A stretch of 64,000 nucleotides of DNA from contig JASJAW010000014.1 of assembly GCA_030066795.1 (NCBI GenBank), positions 1 to 64,000 on the forward strand, given 5' to 3'. How positions within the stretch are numbered: position 1 is the stretch's first letter; the number at the start of each line of letters is the position of its first letter. The position numbers and the translations under genes were made by a program. The notes beneath the pieces are model-generated. The model searched no databases and was not told the origin of the DNA. It saw only the letters and a program-made list of their open reading frames with translations. Positions 18,692 to 28,034 of the stretch are shown here, piece by piece. Origin of the DNA: Dinoroseobacter sp. (GTDB taxonomy: Bacteria > Pseudomonadota > Alphaproteobacteria > Rhodobacterales > Rhodobacteraceae).

Positions 18692-21142
18692 CTATTGCGC
18701 CTGTGCCCCCGCGCCGTTTTCCAGTTCCACGAGTTTTTCCCTGGCAACCACGAACTGCTCACGTGGGTCGTCTGCACCAGCAAGTTCCAATGCCCGCTCA
18801 AACTGAGCAAATGCCTGGTCGCGCTGTTCAAGGGACAGGTAGAGCATACCAAGATGGTATTGCACGACTGGATCCGATGCCAATGCCTGTGCCGCAGGTT
18901 CAAGGTAAGTCACTGCTTCCTCGTAGTCCCCACGAAGGTAGGCAATCCAACCATAGGTATCCTGAAAGGCAGGATTCTCGGTTCCGCGAAGACGCCTCGC
19001 GATGGCATATGCCCGCTCGACGCTCTCCGGATCATCGGCGCGGTACGTTGCGAGAAGACTCGCCAGATTGTTGGCCGCAACGACGGAATTGCTACCAAGA
19101 TCGTATAGCTTTTCGTAAACTTCGATAGCGCCATCGATATCCAGCGCACGTTCAAGCTGAGACGCTTTTGCCCACAGAAGGTTGGGGGCGTCCGGGAGCT
19201 GCTCCAAGCCCTGATCCAGAACCCGTGCGACCTCCTGCGGGTCTTGTTGGGCCGCAACCACCCGCATCAGGCCAATCCAGAGTTGCTCATTATTCGGATA
19301 GTCGGCCAGTAAAGCGCGATAGATCTCCTCGGCGCCGTCAAGATCTCCATCGGCCAGCAACAAAGAGCTTTCGAGAAGCTTGAGTTGCGGATCGCCCGGG
19401 TTTTCCGCAAAGGCAGCGTTCAGGGTGTTCCGTGCAGAGTCCAAGTCTCCCGACTGGATATAGCCGCCGATCAACGCGCTCAGAGCGCGGTTGTCACCTC
19501 GTCCGGTTTCCAGTTGATCTTCCAGGAAAGACAACGCCTCTTCTGTACCCTGACGCTGACGCAGGAGCTCAATACGCAGACTGTCCGCTATTTCTAGCGT
19601 TTCTCTGGTATCCAACCGACGCAACGTTTCTTCGACCTGTTCGGCGCGTGGCCAGTCTTTTGTCAGCAAATAGACTTCCGCAAGAACCGCAAGGACGGAT
19701 GGTGTATCAGGGCGCGCCCGGAGACTGTAGATAAGCGTCGTTTCAGCTGTTGTGTATTCTTCGACGGCAATAAGAGCGCGTCCGTATCGAATGCTTTCTT
19801 CGGGCGCGAACCCAGATGTTTCCGCAGCAAGGCTTAACAAGTCGCGGGAAATATCCGCATCGCCATTACGCGCATGCGCCTGCGCCATGAGTGTCATGAG
19901 CTCCGCGTCTTCCGGCTCAGAGTCCAGTGCACGGCGAAGTATATTGATGGCGTCAGTGCTGCGATCATCCAGGATCATCCAGTTCGCCTGGAGTTTCACA
20001 GCCTCTGTTTGCAAGGCATCCTCTGCTAGGACTTCTTCAACAAGCTTACGCGCACCGACTTCATTCTCCGTCGCTAGCAACATTCTCGCCAGAGAGATCT
20101 TAATGCGGAGTGCCTCGGACCCAAGGTCCTCAGACTGGAGAAGTTGCTCTAGGTCTGCGATGCCCTTTTCCCTCTCTCCACTGTCGAAAAGAAGGGTCGC
20201 TCGAAGCGCAGAAAGGGTCGGATCATCGGGCCGCGCTTGAAGACCGGCGTCCAATTCCGCTAACGCAGCGTCGTTGCCCTGCGTGTCTCGCAAGAAGACG
20301 ACAAGGCTCGTATACTCAGTCAGGTCGTCATCCAAAGGGGATGCGATTTCTCGCAAGAAAGCCTCGGCTTTCTCAACTTCTCCGCGCAAGCCAAAGTACC
20401 GGATCATCATCTGCTGATAATCTCGTTCATCTGGAAAACGCTCGTTCAGCTCAACGAGGTAGCCCTCCAACGCATCGATCTCTCCCAGAGTTTCAGTAAT
20501 GTTCAGGCGCGCGAGATGCAGTTCCACGTTTTGTGGCTGCGCTTCAAGACCTCGGTTTGCGATTTCGAGCGCCGACTCGTAATCGCTTTCAATAGCGTAG
20601 TGCTCGATCAAAATCGCCGGGAGCGCAGAGTTCTCCGGGAACTTCTCGAAAAGCTCTTCCACAAGCAGCACCACGTCACGGCGCGCTTGAGCGTCTCCTG
20701 ATCGAACGGCGTCCCGGAACTTAAGCGACGCGTCGATAATCACGACCCTTTGATCGTTCGGCGAAAGTTCAACTGCACGCGCACCGTGGCGCTCTACAAG
20801 TTCCCACTGGCGGCTATCAAGCGCAAGTTCCGCCACGATAATCCGCGGTTCCGCTTCCTCAGGGAACCGTTCTGCGACGTTAAGAAACTGACCAAAAGCT
20901 TCTTGGGTTCGGCCCTGAGCCAAAAGCTGTTCCGCGAACAACCAACGTGCATCTCTATGAGCATCGTCAAGCTGCAGAGCATTGCGGAGTTCGATCATCC
21001 CACGGGTGACGTCCCCACCTTCGATCAGTCCGACTGCGTTTTGAAAGTGTTTTTCGGCCCGCTCTTCAGCGCTGTCACAAGCAGCTAGGAATACCACTGC
21101 GCTCGCTACAAGCAACAGCCTTGCTTTGTGGCGCGCTTTCAT
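18692..21142 (-). CDS. TPR-repeat lipoprotein, PEP-CTERM/exosortase system PrsT type
   Basis: An 816-residue lipoprotein with the lipobox LAAC at the end of MKARHKARLLLVASAVVFLAACD, so it is probably exported and lipid-anchored. The rest is about 20 TPR-like helical pairs (for example AVGLIEGGDVTRGMIELRNALQLD). The length and layout resemble the TPR protein PrsT found with exosortase-linked exopolysaccharide clusters. The neighbouring sugar transferase, ATPase, chain-length protein and BY-kinase support this. I take the ATG at 21142 because it gives the signal peptide directly. A scaffold role in polysaccharide export is inference. Confidence 0.8.
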   Translation of the reverse strand: MKARHKARLLLVASAVVFLAACDSAEERAEKHFQNAVGLIEGGDVTRGMIELRNALQLDDAHRDARWLFAEQLLAQGRTQEAFGQFLNVAERFPEEAEPRIIVAELALDSRQWELVERHGARAVELSPNDQRVVIIDASLKFRDAVRSGDAQARRDVVLLVEELFEKFPENSALPAILIEHYAIESDYESALEIANRGLEAQPQNVELHLARLNITETLGEIDALEGYLVELNERFPDERDYQQMMIRYFGLRGEVEKAEAFLREIASPLDDDLTEYTSLVVFLRDTQGNDAALAELDAGLQARPDDPTLSALRATLLFDSGEREKGIADLEQLLQSEDLGSEALRIKISLARMLLATENEVGARKLVEEVLAEDALQTEAVKLQANWMILDDRSTDAINILRRALDSEPEDAELMTLMAQAHARNGDADISRDLLSLAAETSGFAPEESIRYGRALIAVEEYTTAETTLIYSLRARPDTPSVLAVLAEVYLLTKDWPRAEQVEETLRRLDTRETLEIADSLRIELLRQRQGTEEALSFLEDQLETGRGDNRALSALIGGYIQSGDLDSARNTLNAAFAENPGDPQLKLLESSLLLADGDLDGAEEIYRALLADYPNNEQLWIGLMRVVAAQQDPQEVARVLDQGLEQLPDAPNLLWAKASQLERALDIDGAIEVYEKLYDLGSNSVVAANNLASLLATYRADDPESVERAYAIARRLRGTENPAFQDTYGWIAYLRGDYEEAVTYLEPAAQALASDPVVQYHLGMLYLSLEQRDQAFAQFERALELAGADDPREQFVVAREKLVELENGAGAQAQ

Positions 21143-21241
21143 TAATTCCTCCGGTTCCGAACCCACATCGTAGGCCGAATATCATTGCCTTCTGGGGCAA
21201 TTATAAGGTCACTCTTAGGAAGACCTTGTCACTTTTAGGGT

Positions 21242-21922
21242 TTAATACCCGGTGCAACGAGCAACCGCAAACACCGTTTGGCCGAGGTAGTACAGGTCAC
21301 TCCGGAGGCTAACCTCTCGCGCATAGGCTTCATCGAAGGAGGCACGCCGACGGAAGCTGCACGCGTTACGGTCCGAAATCTGCCAAGGGCCTGTAATGCC
21401 TGGACGCAGCCTGTAGTAGCTGGTTCCAGGATACATTTCTCGCTGGCTCTCCATCATCGGGCGGGGCCCGACAAGTGACATGTCGCCTTTGAGGACGTTC
21501 CAAAGCTGCGTTAGCTCATCCAAAGACGACTTGCGCAAGATACGGCCAAAGAGAGTAATTCTCGGATCGTTCTTAAGTTTCTGGTGGGCATCCCACTCAG
21601 CGCGCGCATCGGGGTTCTTGGACAGGTATTGCTCCAACTTGGCGTCGGCATTTACCACCATGGTGCGTAGCTTGAGCAGCTGGAAAGAGCGGCCCTTTCT
21701 GCCAACCCTGCGTTGCCAGTAGAACGGATTGTGGCCGTCCAAGGCTACCAATATCGCAAGCACAAGCACAATCGGTACTACGAAGGGAGCACTTAGCAGC
21801 ACTGCAGCAACGTCGAACGCGCGCTTACCTGTGCGGCTGTAGAATGAAGGTTTAGGAGTAGATGCAGACGGAAAAGCAGAAACTGGAATGCTTTCTGAGA
21901 CGTCGTTTGCGCGTATTGTCAT
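21242..21922 (-). CDS. Priming sugar-phosphate transferase (ExoY/WbaP-like)
   Basis: A 226-residue polyprenyl-phosphate sugar-1-phosphate transferase, the first enzyme of exopolysaccharide repeat-unit synthesis on the inner membrane. One membrane helix (FDVAAVLLSAPFVVPIVLVLAILVAL) precedes the catalytic domain. Signatures are FYWQRRVGRKGRSFQLLKLRTM, SSLDELTQLWNVLKGDMSLVGPRP and the C-terminal RPGITGPWQI. This is the short, single-helix form. The ATG at 21922 is preferred; the upstream frame extends into non-conserved sequence. The sugar cannot be told from the sequence. Confidence 0.92.
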   Translation of the reverse strand: MTIRANDVSESIPVSAFPSASTPKPSFYSRTGKRAFDVAAVLLSAPFVVPIVLVLAILVALDGHNPFYWQRRVGRKGRSFQLLKLRTMVVNADAKLEQYLSKNPDARAEWDAHQKLKNDPRITLFGRILRKSSLDELTQLWNVLKGDMSLVGPRPMMESQREMYPGTSYYRLRPGITGPWQISDRNACSFRRRASFDEAYAREVSLRSDLYYLGQTVFAVARCTGY

Positions 21923-22484
21923 AACTTCGGTACTCTCACCCAAAATCCGGGTCACATTATTACACAGCAAAAAGAGGTTACTGATTCCTGTACCGAAAGC
22001 ATACCCGCCGACGGGCATACCGCAAAGATTAATCCGCACATGCGAGCAGTGCGCCATGTCTCACCCTCTCATTTTACAAGGCTTTTTCCAGTTTTGACCC
22101 CAACAACGCTGGGGATTCCGGAGCCTGTGAAACGAGAAATAATGAATGATTGTTCTCGTTTTTTATCTAAACTTTGTTTGTTTTGAGGCTTTAATGCGAC
22201 AGCGCTAAACACATTGTCAGCGAATCGGGTAGGATCAGGTCTCGGAGTGAGACCGGCCGATTAGCCACATTGTTTCCCAGAGTGCGCGCAGACGGCACGT
22301 TTGGCTGGTATTCGTGGCTCTGAACAGCTTTAACACTATCGCATCGAACACGTACGCACACTTGAGGTTGATGAACTCGACAGGTCGTGGGAGATTTTGC
22401 TGGGACGTGGCAATTCCGTTGGAACAGCAGTGCGATTGTAGTTGCAGGAGAAAGGCGCCGTAGAACCAGGCGCGATGTATAGCG
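21923..22484. other. Long divergent intergenic region of the polysaccharide genes
   Basis: No convincing gene. It separates the leftward sugar transferase from the rightward ATPase gene and should hold both promoters. It contains three short inverted repeats: CCCCA/TGGGG at 22098-22114, AAACGAGAA/TTCTCGTTT at 22130-22161 followed by a T run, and GGTCTC/GAGACC at 22238-22254. Confidence 0.6.
22130..22164. repeat. Inverted repeat with 9-base arms
   Basis: AAACGAGAA (22130-22138) and TTCTCGTTT (22153-22161) are perfect inverted arms around a 14-base AT-rich centre, followed by more T. It could be a dyad operator for the divergent polysaccharide promoters or a weak terminator. The long loop and lack of an upstream gene on the plus strand favour an operator. 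Confidence 0.4.
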
Positions 22485-23333
22485 ATGAATGATTTATATT
22501 CCGAGTTCTTCGGGCTTCATGAGCGCCCCTTCAAGCTGGTACCAGACCCAGAGTACCTGTTTTGGAGTCGTATCCACAAACGGGCGTTCGCGGTTCTTGA
22601 GTACGGCGTTGTAAGCACGGCGCCCATTACAGTTGTTACCGGCGAGGTAGGTGTGGGTAAAACAACCCTTGTGCAGCATCTGCTCGGCTGCATCGACCCA
22701 TCTGTGAAAGTCGGATTAATCTCCAATGCCCAAGGCGATCGCGGCGATCTGATCCGTTGGGTCTTAAACTCCCTAGAGATCGAAACGTCGGTTGACGAAG
22801 ACTACGTGTCCAGCTTCCAAAGGCTGCAGGATTTTCTGATCGAAGAGTACAGTGCAGGGCGCCGCGTAATTCTGATCATCGACGAGGCTCAGAACCTTTC
22901 AAAGGATAGCCTCGAAGAATTGCGGATGTTGACCAATATCAACTCCAACAAAGACGAGTTGCTGCAGCTTATTCTTGTTGGTCAGCCCCAACTCAGAGCG
23001 AAGATACTTGATCCCGACCTGCAACAGTTCGCGCAGCGCATCTCGGCGTTCTATCACGTACCAGCGCTGGATCGCGAAATGATGGGCGATTACGTTTCAC
23101 ACCGGATGAGTCACGCCGGTGGAACCGGGAACGAATTTACAGAAGAAGCGCTGGACCGAATCTACCAAGCCTCTGAAGGTGTACCTCGTTTGGTCAACAA
23201 ACTCTGCGATTTCGCCCTTTTGTATACTGCAACCGAGGGTGAGCACGTCGTAACAGCAAGAGCTGTGGACGAAGTACTCGCTGATGGCATTTATGTTGGG
23301 AACTCAATCGGGATCGACGAGGCCGCTCAGTGA
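22485..23333 (+). CDS. AAA ATPase, exosortase/polysaccharide-system (ExeA/GspA-like)
   Basis: A 282-residue AAA ATPase. It begins with FFGLHERPFKLVPDPEYLFWS, typical of ExeA/GspA-type ATPases. It has a Walker A motif GEVGVGKTT (residues 53-61), a Walker B motif VILIIDEAQN (about 128-137), a sensor-like LILVGQPQLRAKI, and a C-terminal helical domain GVPRLVNKLCDFALL. ATPases of this size accompany XrtA exosortase-type exopolysaccharide clusters next to a chain-length protein and a tyrosine kinase, exactly as here. The precise role is not established. The stop overlaps the GTG start of the next gene. Confidence 0.87.
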   Translation: MNDLYSEFFGLHERPFKLVPDPEYLFWSRIHKRAFAVLEYGVVSTAPITVVTGEVGVGKTTLVQHLLGCIDPSVKVGLISNAQGDRGDLIRWVLNSLEIETSVDEDYVSSFQRLQDFLIEEYSAGRRVILIIDEAQNLSKDSLEELRMLTNINSNKDELLQLILVGQPQLRAKILDPDLQQFAQRISAFYHVPALDREMMGDYVSHRMSHAGGTGNEFTEEALDRIYQASEGVPRLVNKLCDFALLYTATEGEHVVTARAVDEVLADGIYVGNSIGIDEAAQ

Positions 23334-24871
23334 TTGCAGACATCAAATTCTATATTTCGATTTTCTGGCGGAGATCGCCTCTTATCCTGTTGGTTTTTCT
23401 GCCGGCGCTGCTTGCGACATACGTCATTGTAAAGCAGTTACCGGAAGTCTACCGAACGTCCGCTACGCTGCTGGTAGAAGCGCCATCAATTCCGGATGAA
23501 CTGACAGCCGTGCGGAATTTCCGTCCGCAGGACCGGCGCAGCCAAAGCGCCGAAAGATTAACGGTTATCCAGCAGCGGCTCATGACCCGCGCAAACCTTC
23601 TGGAGATCGCTCGAGAATACAATGTATTCCCAGCAGACTCCGGCATATCGCCCGACTCTATCGTGGAGATTATGAAAGCAAGTACTACGATCGGCATAGC
23701 TGACGATCGAGACAGTGCGATCGTGATGACGATTCAATTCGAAGGGCCCACAGCAGAGATCGTCGCAAATGTTGTGGATGATTACGTCACGCGGATCTTG
23801 CGCGAGGACGTCGAATTAAGGCAGGGACAAGCAAGCCAGACGGAACAGTTCTTCAGACAGGAAGTCGACCGGCTTTCGAGTGAACTGGATATCAAGAGCG
23901 CAGCAATCAGCACTTTTCGCTCTGAAAACTCCGACGCCCTGCCCGACACGTTTGATTTCCGTCTAGGACGACTCGAAGCGCTCGAAGCAAGTTCGGCGGA
24001 TCTTACTCAAGAAATCCTCCTGCTAAGGGAACAGCGCCGGCAGTTCCAGGAAGCTCTTTTCGAACTCGAGGAGGACGCGGAGGGGCTGTTACTTACGGGC
24101 GAGGAAGAAAAGCTCAGAGCCCTGCGACAAGAACTGACTGATGCTATGAAAGTCAGTGGCGAGACATCTCCAAGGGTCAGAATCCTGCAATCTCGCATTA
24201 TGCAAGTTGAGCAGGTAATCACGTCCTTAGGTGGCGGAGAAGTCGGCGGCTTCACTCAGAGCGACCAACTCCGAAACGAGATGGCGCAGATTGATACCCA
24301 GCTCGAATTCCTGGTGTCGCAACTCGACGAGCAAGAAGCTGAACTGGAAGAGTTGGGAGACACGTTGGAACGAACGCCCGCGGTGTCCATCAGGCTGGCC
24401 GACTTGGAACGCGACTACGAAAACGTTCAGACTCAATACAACAACGCAGTGGATCGTCTCGCGGTTGCTGAAACCACAGAGCGTATTGAACTTCTGTCGA
24501 AGGGCGAACGCATTACACTATTGGATCCCCCGACGGTACCGGACTACCCCTTTAAGCCGAAAAGGATGTTGCTGGCGGCCGCAGGTGGGCTAGCGAGCCT
24601 TGGTATGGCCTTGGGTTTGGTCTTGGCTCTTGAGCTCCTCAATCCGCTGGTTAAGCGACCAAGTACGATCGTTAACGGACTTGGCATCACACCAATCGCA
24701 ACACTTCCCTACATACGCTCCAACCGTGAAGTTTGGGCGGATCGTTCCATTCGCATAGCATTGCTTTGCCTTGTGATCTTTGGGGTCCCTGCCATGTTTT
24801 GGGCAGTTCATACATTCTACCTGCCGCTAGATCTCTTGGCGGAGGAAGTCTTGAATCGGTTAGGCGTTTAA
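23330..24871 (+). CDS. Polysaccharide chain-length determinant (Wzz/GumC family)
   Basis: A 513-residue Wzz-type protein. An N-terminal membrane helix (RSPLILLVFLPALLATYVIV) is followed by the Wzz domain (VYRTSATLLVEAP) and a long periplasmic coiled coil (about residues 170-370, rich in Glu, Gln and Leu). A C-terminal region with helices near 425-445 and 475-495 follows. The motif PDYPFKPKRMLLAAAGGLASLGMALGL is the usual proline-rich junction into the second helix. It controls polymer length with the kinase encoded next. The GTG start at 23330 overlaps the ATPase stop. Confidence 0.9.
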   Translation: MIADIKFYISIFWRRSPLILLVFLPALLATYVIVKQLPEVYRTSATLLVEAPSIPDELTAVRNFRPQDRRSQSAERLTVIQQRLMTRANLLEIAREYNVFPADSGISPDSIVEIMKASTTIGIADDRDSAIVMTIQFEGPTAEIVANVVDDYVTRILREDVELRQGQASQTEQFFRQEVDRLSSELDIKSAAISTFRSENSDALPDTFDFRLGRLEALEASSADLTQEILLLREQRRQFQEALFELEEDAEGLLLTGEEEKLRALRQELTDAMKVSGETSPRVRILQSRIMQVEQVITSLGGGEVGGFTQSDQLRNEMAQIDTQLEFLVSQLDEQEAELEELGDTLERTPAVSIRLADLERDYENVQTQYNNAVDRLAVAETTERIELLSKGERITLLDPPTVPDYPFKPKRMLLAAAGGLASLGMALGLVLALELLNPLVKRPSTIVNGLGITPIATLPYIRSNREVWADRSIRIALLCLVIFGVPAMFWAVHTFYLPLDLLAEEVLNRLGV

Positions 24872-24906
24872 GCGTTCCGCAACGCCGAAGTTAATAGGTA
24901 CTCGAC

Positions 24907-25752
24907 ATGGAAAAGCTTCAATCTGCATTGAAGAAAGCGCGTAAGCAGCGTGACAGGTCTGCGCCAGTACCGCAGCCAAGCGCCAGCGCAAAGCCGTTGA
25001 TCGGCGGCGCCATGCAAAAGCGTCCGGACATAAACGCATGGGAAGATATCCCCCTTGTCGAGCTGAACACAGCGGACCTCGTCAAAAACCGTGTCCTTAC
25101 CGCTGGAAGTGCAACACAGTACTCCGCAAGTTTCGATCTCCTGCGGACGAAAATTCAGCTCCAGATGGAGAAGAATGGATGGCGGCGCCTTGCGATTACG
25201 TCTCCGAGCAAATCTTCTGGTAAAACGACTGTCTGCGCGAATATCGCTTTTGCACTGTCACGGCAGAACTCCAAAAGTACACTTGTATACGAGTTCGACA
25301 TGCGTCGGCCGTCTGTCGCGAAGGTATTCGGGCTTGAACCCAAGCACAGCACGGCAGATTTCCTAAACGGCCATGTCAGCTTCGCCGAACAGGCATTGCG
25401 CATAGGCCCAAGTGTTGCGGTATCCTGCAACCCGGGGCCATTGCCGTCTCCGTCGGATCTGTTCCTGAATCCCAAAACACTTCAAAGGCTCAATGCGGCG
25501 GAAGCGGAGTTCGAGCCTGATATCGTGATGTTTGACCTTCCTCCGCTCTATGCGGGCGACGATGCCACTGCTTTCTTTCCAAATGTCGATTGTGTTCTCC
25601 TTATCGCAGAGTCCGAAAACTGCACGCTAAAACAAATTGACCTCGCGGAGCGCGAGATCGCGGAGCATACAAATTTCCTTGGTGTTGTTCTGAACAAATG
25701 CCGCTACCCGGAAGAAAATGAAGGCTACAGCTACAACCAAAGTTATGCCTAA
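24907..25752 (+). CDS. BY-kinase (CpsD/CapB-type tyrosine autokinase)
   Basis: A 281-residue cytoplasmic ATPase of the bacterial tyrosine-kinase family, the kinase half that works with the Wzz protein just upstream. Walker A is SPSKSSGKTT (residues 99-108), Walker A' is in LVYEFDMRRPSVAKVFG, and Walker B is DIVMFDLPPLYAGDDA. The C-terminus carries a small tyrosine cluster (YSYNQSYA), the expected autophosphorylation tail, here with only three tyrosines. The N-terminal 60 residues hold a Pro/Ala-rich linker. Its stop overlaps that of the convergent phosphatase gene. Confidence 0.9.
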   Translation: MEKLQSALKKARKQRDRSAPVPQPSASAKPLIGGAMQKRPDINAWEDIPLVELNTADLVKNRVLTAGSATQYSASFDLLRTKIQLQMEKNGWRRLAITSPSKSSGKTTVCANIAFALSRQNSKSTLVYEFDMRRPSVAKVFGLEPKHSTADFLNGHVSFAEQALRIGPSVAVSCNPGPLPSPSDLFLNPKTLQRLNAAEAEFEPDIVMFDLPPLYAGDDATAFFPNVDCVLLIAESENCTLKQIDLAEREIAEHTNFLGVVLNKCRYPEENEGYSYNQSYA

Positions 25753-26531
25753 TAGCGGTCTTCGGGTGTCGTAGTCAAAAGCGAGATAGACCCATTTTCG
25801 AAACGCGCGGCTGAAAGAACCCCTGTCAGATAAGCGCCCGTATCTAAGGCGATGCGCCGGTTCTGAACATTCGCGGCCTCAACGACGGTATGGCCGTGTG
25901 CGATCCACATTCCGTCGGCGCGCTTGGGCATCTTCGGTTTCGGGCGTCCCCATAACAAAGTCGCATCCTTTTGCGCATCCCAAGCCGCCCTTGGATCTGT
26001 TATCGCGTGAACGCAACCAAGATCACCGCTGCGCCATTGCAAAGCCAGCGCGCGAACCCACTCCAGAAGGCTGGAATCTACAGTGTCCAGAAGCTTGTCT
26101 CGACAGATGGTTTCAAAGCTTTCGTCAGACGTTGCGATCTGGCGAGGACCAAGAAAGCTCTCGAGGGTCTCAAGCCCCCCGTTGTGAAGCCACCTCGGGC
26201 CAGCTTTTACCGGGTCATCGAGGAAATCGAGAAACATACGCTCGTGATTTCCCATCAGGCAATGAATGCTTGCGCTGGGAAGCTCCAGCGTTTGCAATCG
26301 CCGCAGGACCTGGGCCGACCCTAAGCCACGGTCAATATAGTCGCCTAAGAACACCAGGTCTGCAGGCTGTCCTGCGCGATCCGCCTCGATCAGCGATACC
26401 ATCGTATCCAGTAGATCAAGGCGGCCATGTATGTCGCCGATGGCATAAGTCAGTCGATCCGGAGAAGGACCCAATACCTCCTCGCGGCCTTGCCTCCTCA
26501 CAAGTGAGGAAAGACGCTGTCCGAGAGACAC
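25749..26531 (-). CDS. Metallophosphoesterase (PrpA/ApaH-like Ser/Thr phosphatase)
   Basis: A 260-residue PPP-family phosphoesterase. All core metal-binding motifs are present: GDIHGRLDLL (near residue 33), FLGDYIDRG (near 62), MGNHE (about 92) and the distal WIAHGHTVVE. Such enzymes dephosphorylate proteins or hydrolyse dinucleoside polyphosphates; the substrate cannot be told. It is convergent with the BY-kinase gene and overlaps it by 4 bases; a role in reversing that kinase is conceivable but unproven. Confidence 0.9.
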   Translation of the reverse strand: MSLGQRLSSLVRRQGREEVLGPSPDRLTYAIGDIHGRLDLLDTMVSLIEADRAGQPADLVFLGDYIDRGLGSAQVLRRLQTLELPSASIHCLMGNHERMFLDFLDDPVKAGPRWLHNGGLETLESFLGPRQIATSDESFETICRDKLLDTVDSSLLEWVRALALQWRSGDLGCVHAITDPRAAWDAQKDATLLWGRPKPKMPKRADGMWIAHGHTVVEAANVQNRRIALDTGAYLTGVLSAARFENGSISLLTTTPEDRY

Positions 26532-26569
26532 AGCCTACCCCCCACACTCAGCGCAGACTCGAGCGCAGT

Positions 26570-26860
26570 TCATATCTGAACCTGCGCAAAGGTCTGTACA
26601 TCTTTTTCCATAATGAGGTCTTCGACGTCTTTGGAAAACGCATGATAGTGCTTCGATGCCAAGTGCCGGTCAAACATCTCGCGGTTGTAGTAGAGTTCGT
26701 AGAGAAACACAGAGTCTGGCCGCGCCGGATCGGTACAGACATCGAAACGCATGCAACCGGGTTCCTCCAGCAACGATGTTCGCGCATTCTGCAGGACCTT
26801 CGGCATAAACTCCTCCGCCCCACCCGGCCTGAGCCCGAAGGTTACTGTCACTGCGTACAT
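26570..26860 (-). CDS. Antibiotic biosynthesis monooxygenase (ABM) domain protein
   Basis: A 96-residue single-domain protein of the dimeric alpha-beta barrel superfamily. It has YAVTVTFGLRPGGAEEFMPKVLQNAR, EEPGCMRFDVCTD and the F/Y-rich strand FLYELYYNREMFDRHLASKHY. Members act as small cofactor-free oxygenases or isomerases, or as LsrG-like enzymes. I choose the ATG at 26860, nine bases after a GAGG; longer starts would cross the divergent gene. It is divergent from the dehydrogenase gene, so a link with that catabolic operon is possible. Confidence 0.85.
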   Translation of the reverse strand: MYAVTVTFGLRPGGAEEFMPKVLQNARTSLLEEPGCMRFDVCTDPARPDSVFLYELYYNREMFDRHLASKHYHAFSKDVEDLIMEKDVQTFAQVQI

Positions 26861-26960
26861 CGTCGGCATCCTCGTTTTTGGTCCGCGCGATCCCACGCGC
26901 CCTCTCCTTGCTTGCAGCATCAGGCATGGCGCGGCAAGACTGCACTGGGGAGGAACCGTA

Positions 26961-28034
26961 ATGACAGACCTCAGCATTGCCGTTTTTGAGGGCGACGGCA
27001 TAGGGCCAGAAATCATGGCGGCGACCATGCAGCTTCTGGAACAGCTAACACGCAGTGCCGATAGCTACACTCTCTCGTTCGATTTTCTTCCCGCGGGCGC
27101 AGGTCTCTACGCGAAGACAGGCGATGCGCTACCCGAAAGCTCTGTGGCAGCCGCGCGGACTGCACATGCAATACTATTATCTGCGATGGGTTTGCCCGAC
27201 ATACGCTATCCGGACGGAACAGAAATCACTCCGCAAATCGATCTGCGGTTTGAGATGAACCTCTACGCAGGTGTGCGCCCTGTTCGCATCGCGCCGGGAT
27301 ATCCGAGCCCATTGGCCTCGCCTGGCGATGTTGATTTCGTTCTGATCCGCGAAAGCACGGAAGGGCTATTTCATACCAAGGGCAAGGGAACAGTTACCGA
27401 AGATTACGCAACTGAAACCCTTAAACTCACGCGCAAGACGTCACAGAAGCTCTGCAAATTTGCGTTCTTGCTCGCGCAACAGCGCCGAGAAATGGGGCGC
27501 GGGCCCGGGCGAGTAACCTGTGTCGACAAGGCGAACGTGTTTCGTGCCTTCGCCTGGTTCCGGGAAATTTTCGACGCTGAGGCGTCGCATCACTCTGAAC
27601 TCAAAGCGGATCATGCCTATGTCGATGCGATGGCCTTGTGGATGGTCCAGCGCCCAGCCGAGTTTGACGTGTTGGTGACTGAAAACATGTTTGGCGACAT
27701 CCTAAGCGATCTTGGAGCCGGGCTGATGGGCGGTCTCGGTTTAGCGCCATCTGCGGATATCGGCGATCATCACGCTGTATTCCAGCCGTGTCACGGAACC
27801 GCCCCTGACATCGCAGGCCGCGGCATCGCGAACCCGATGGCGATGATCCTTTCGGCTGCGATGATGCTGGATTGGCTCGCGCTGGAAAAATCGCTTCCGG
27901 AGCTCGCGCAGCACGGAACTCGACTAAGAGAAGCTGTGGAAGATGTTCTGCGCGAGGGCGCGGTGCTGACAGGGGACTTGGGCGGCTCAGCCACGACTGA
28001 AGAAGTCGCAGATGCCATCGGGGCAAAGCTATGA
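26961..28034 (+). CDS. Isocitrate/isopropylmalate-family decarboxylating dehydrogenase
   Basis: A 357-residue beta-decarboxylating dehydrogenase using NAD(P)+ and a divalent metal. Motifs: IAVFEGDGIGPEIM at the N-terminus, the substrate arginines in FEMNLYAGVRPVR, the FVLIRESTEGLF loop, the metal-binding FDVLVTENMFGDILSDLGAG, and HGTAPDIAGRGIANP. It differs from standard LeuB around the substrate loop. Its pairing with a Gfo/Idh/MocA oxidoreductase beside a TRAP transporter suggests catabolism of a malate- or tartrate-like acid rather than leucine synthesis; this is inference. The ATG at 26961 has GGGGAGG seven bases upstream. Confidence 0.85.
   Translation: MTDLSIAVFEGDGIGPEIMAATMQLLEQLTRSADSYTLSFDFLPAGAGLYAKTGDALPESSVAAARTAHAILLSAMGLPDIRYPDGTEITPQIDLRFEMNLYAGVRPVRIAPGYPSPLASPGDVDFVLIRESTEGLFHTKGKGTVTEDYATETLKLTRKTSQKLCKFAFLLAQQRREMGRGPGRVTCVDKANVFRAFAWFREIFDAEASHHSELKADHAYVDAMALWMVQRPAEFDVLVTENMFGDILSDLGAGLMGGLGLAPSADIGDHHAVFQPCHGTAPDIAGRGIANPMAMILSAAMMLDWLALEKSLPELAQHGTRLREAVEDVLREGAVLTGDLGGSATTEEVADAIGAKL

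Noticed and set aside
25898-26989. Long 363-codon plus-strand frame spanning the phosphatase and ABM genes
   Set aside because: It runs antisense to two genes with clear catalytic motifs and shows only low-complexity Arg/Pro-rich translation.
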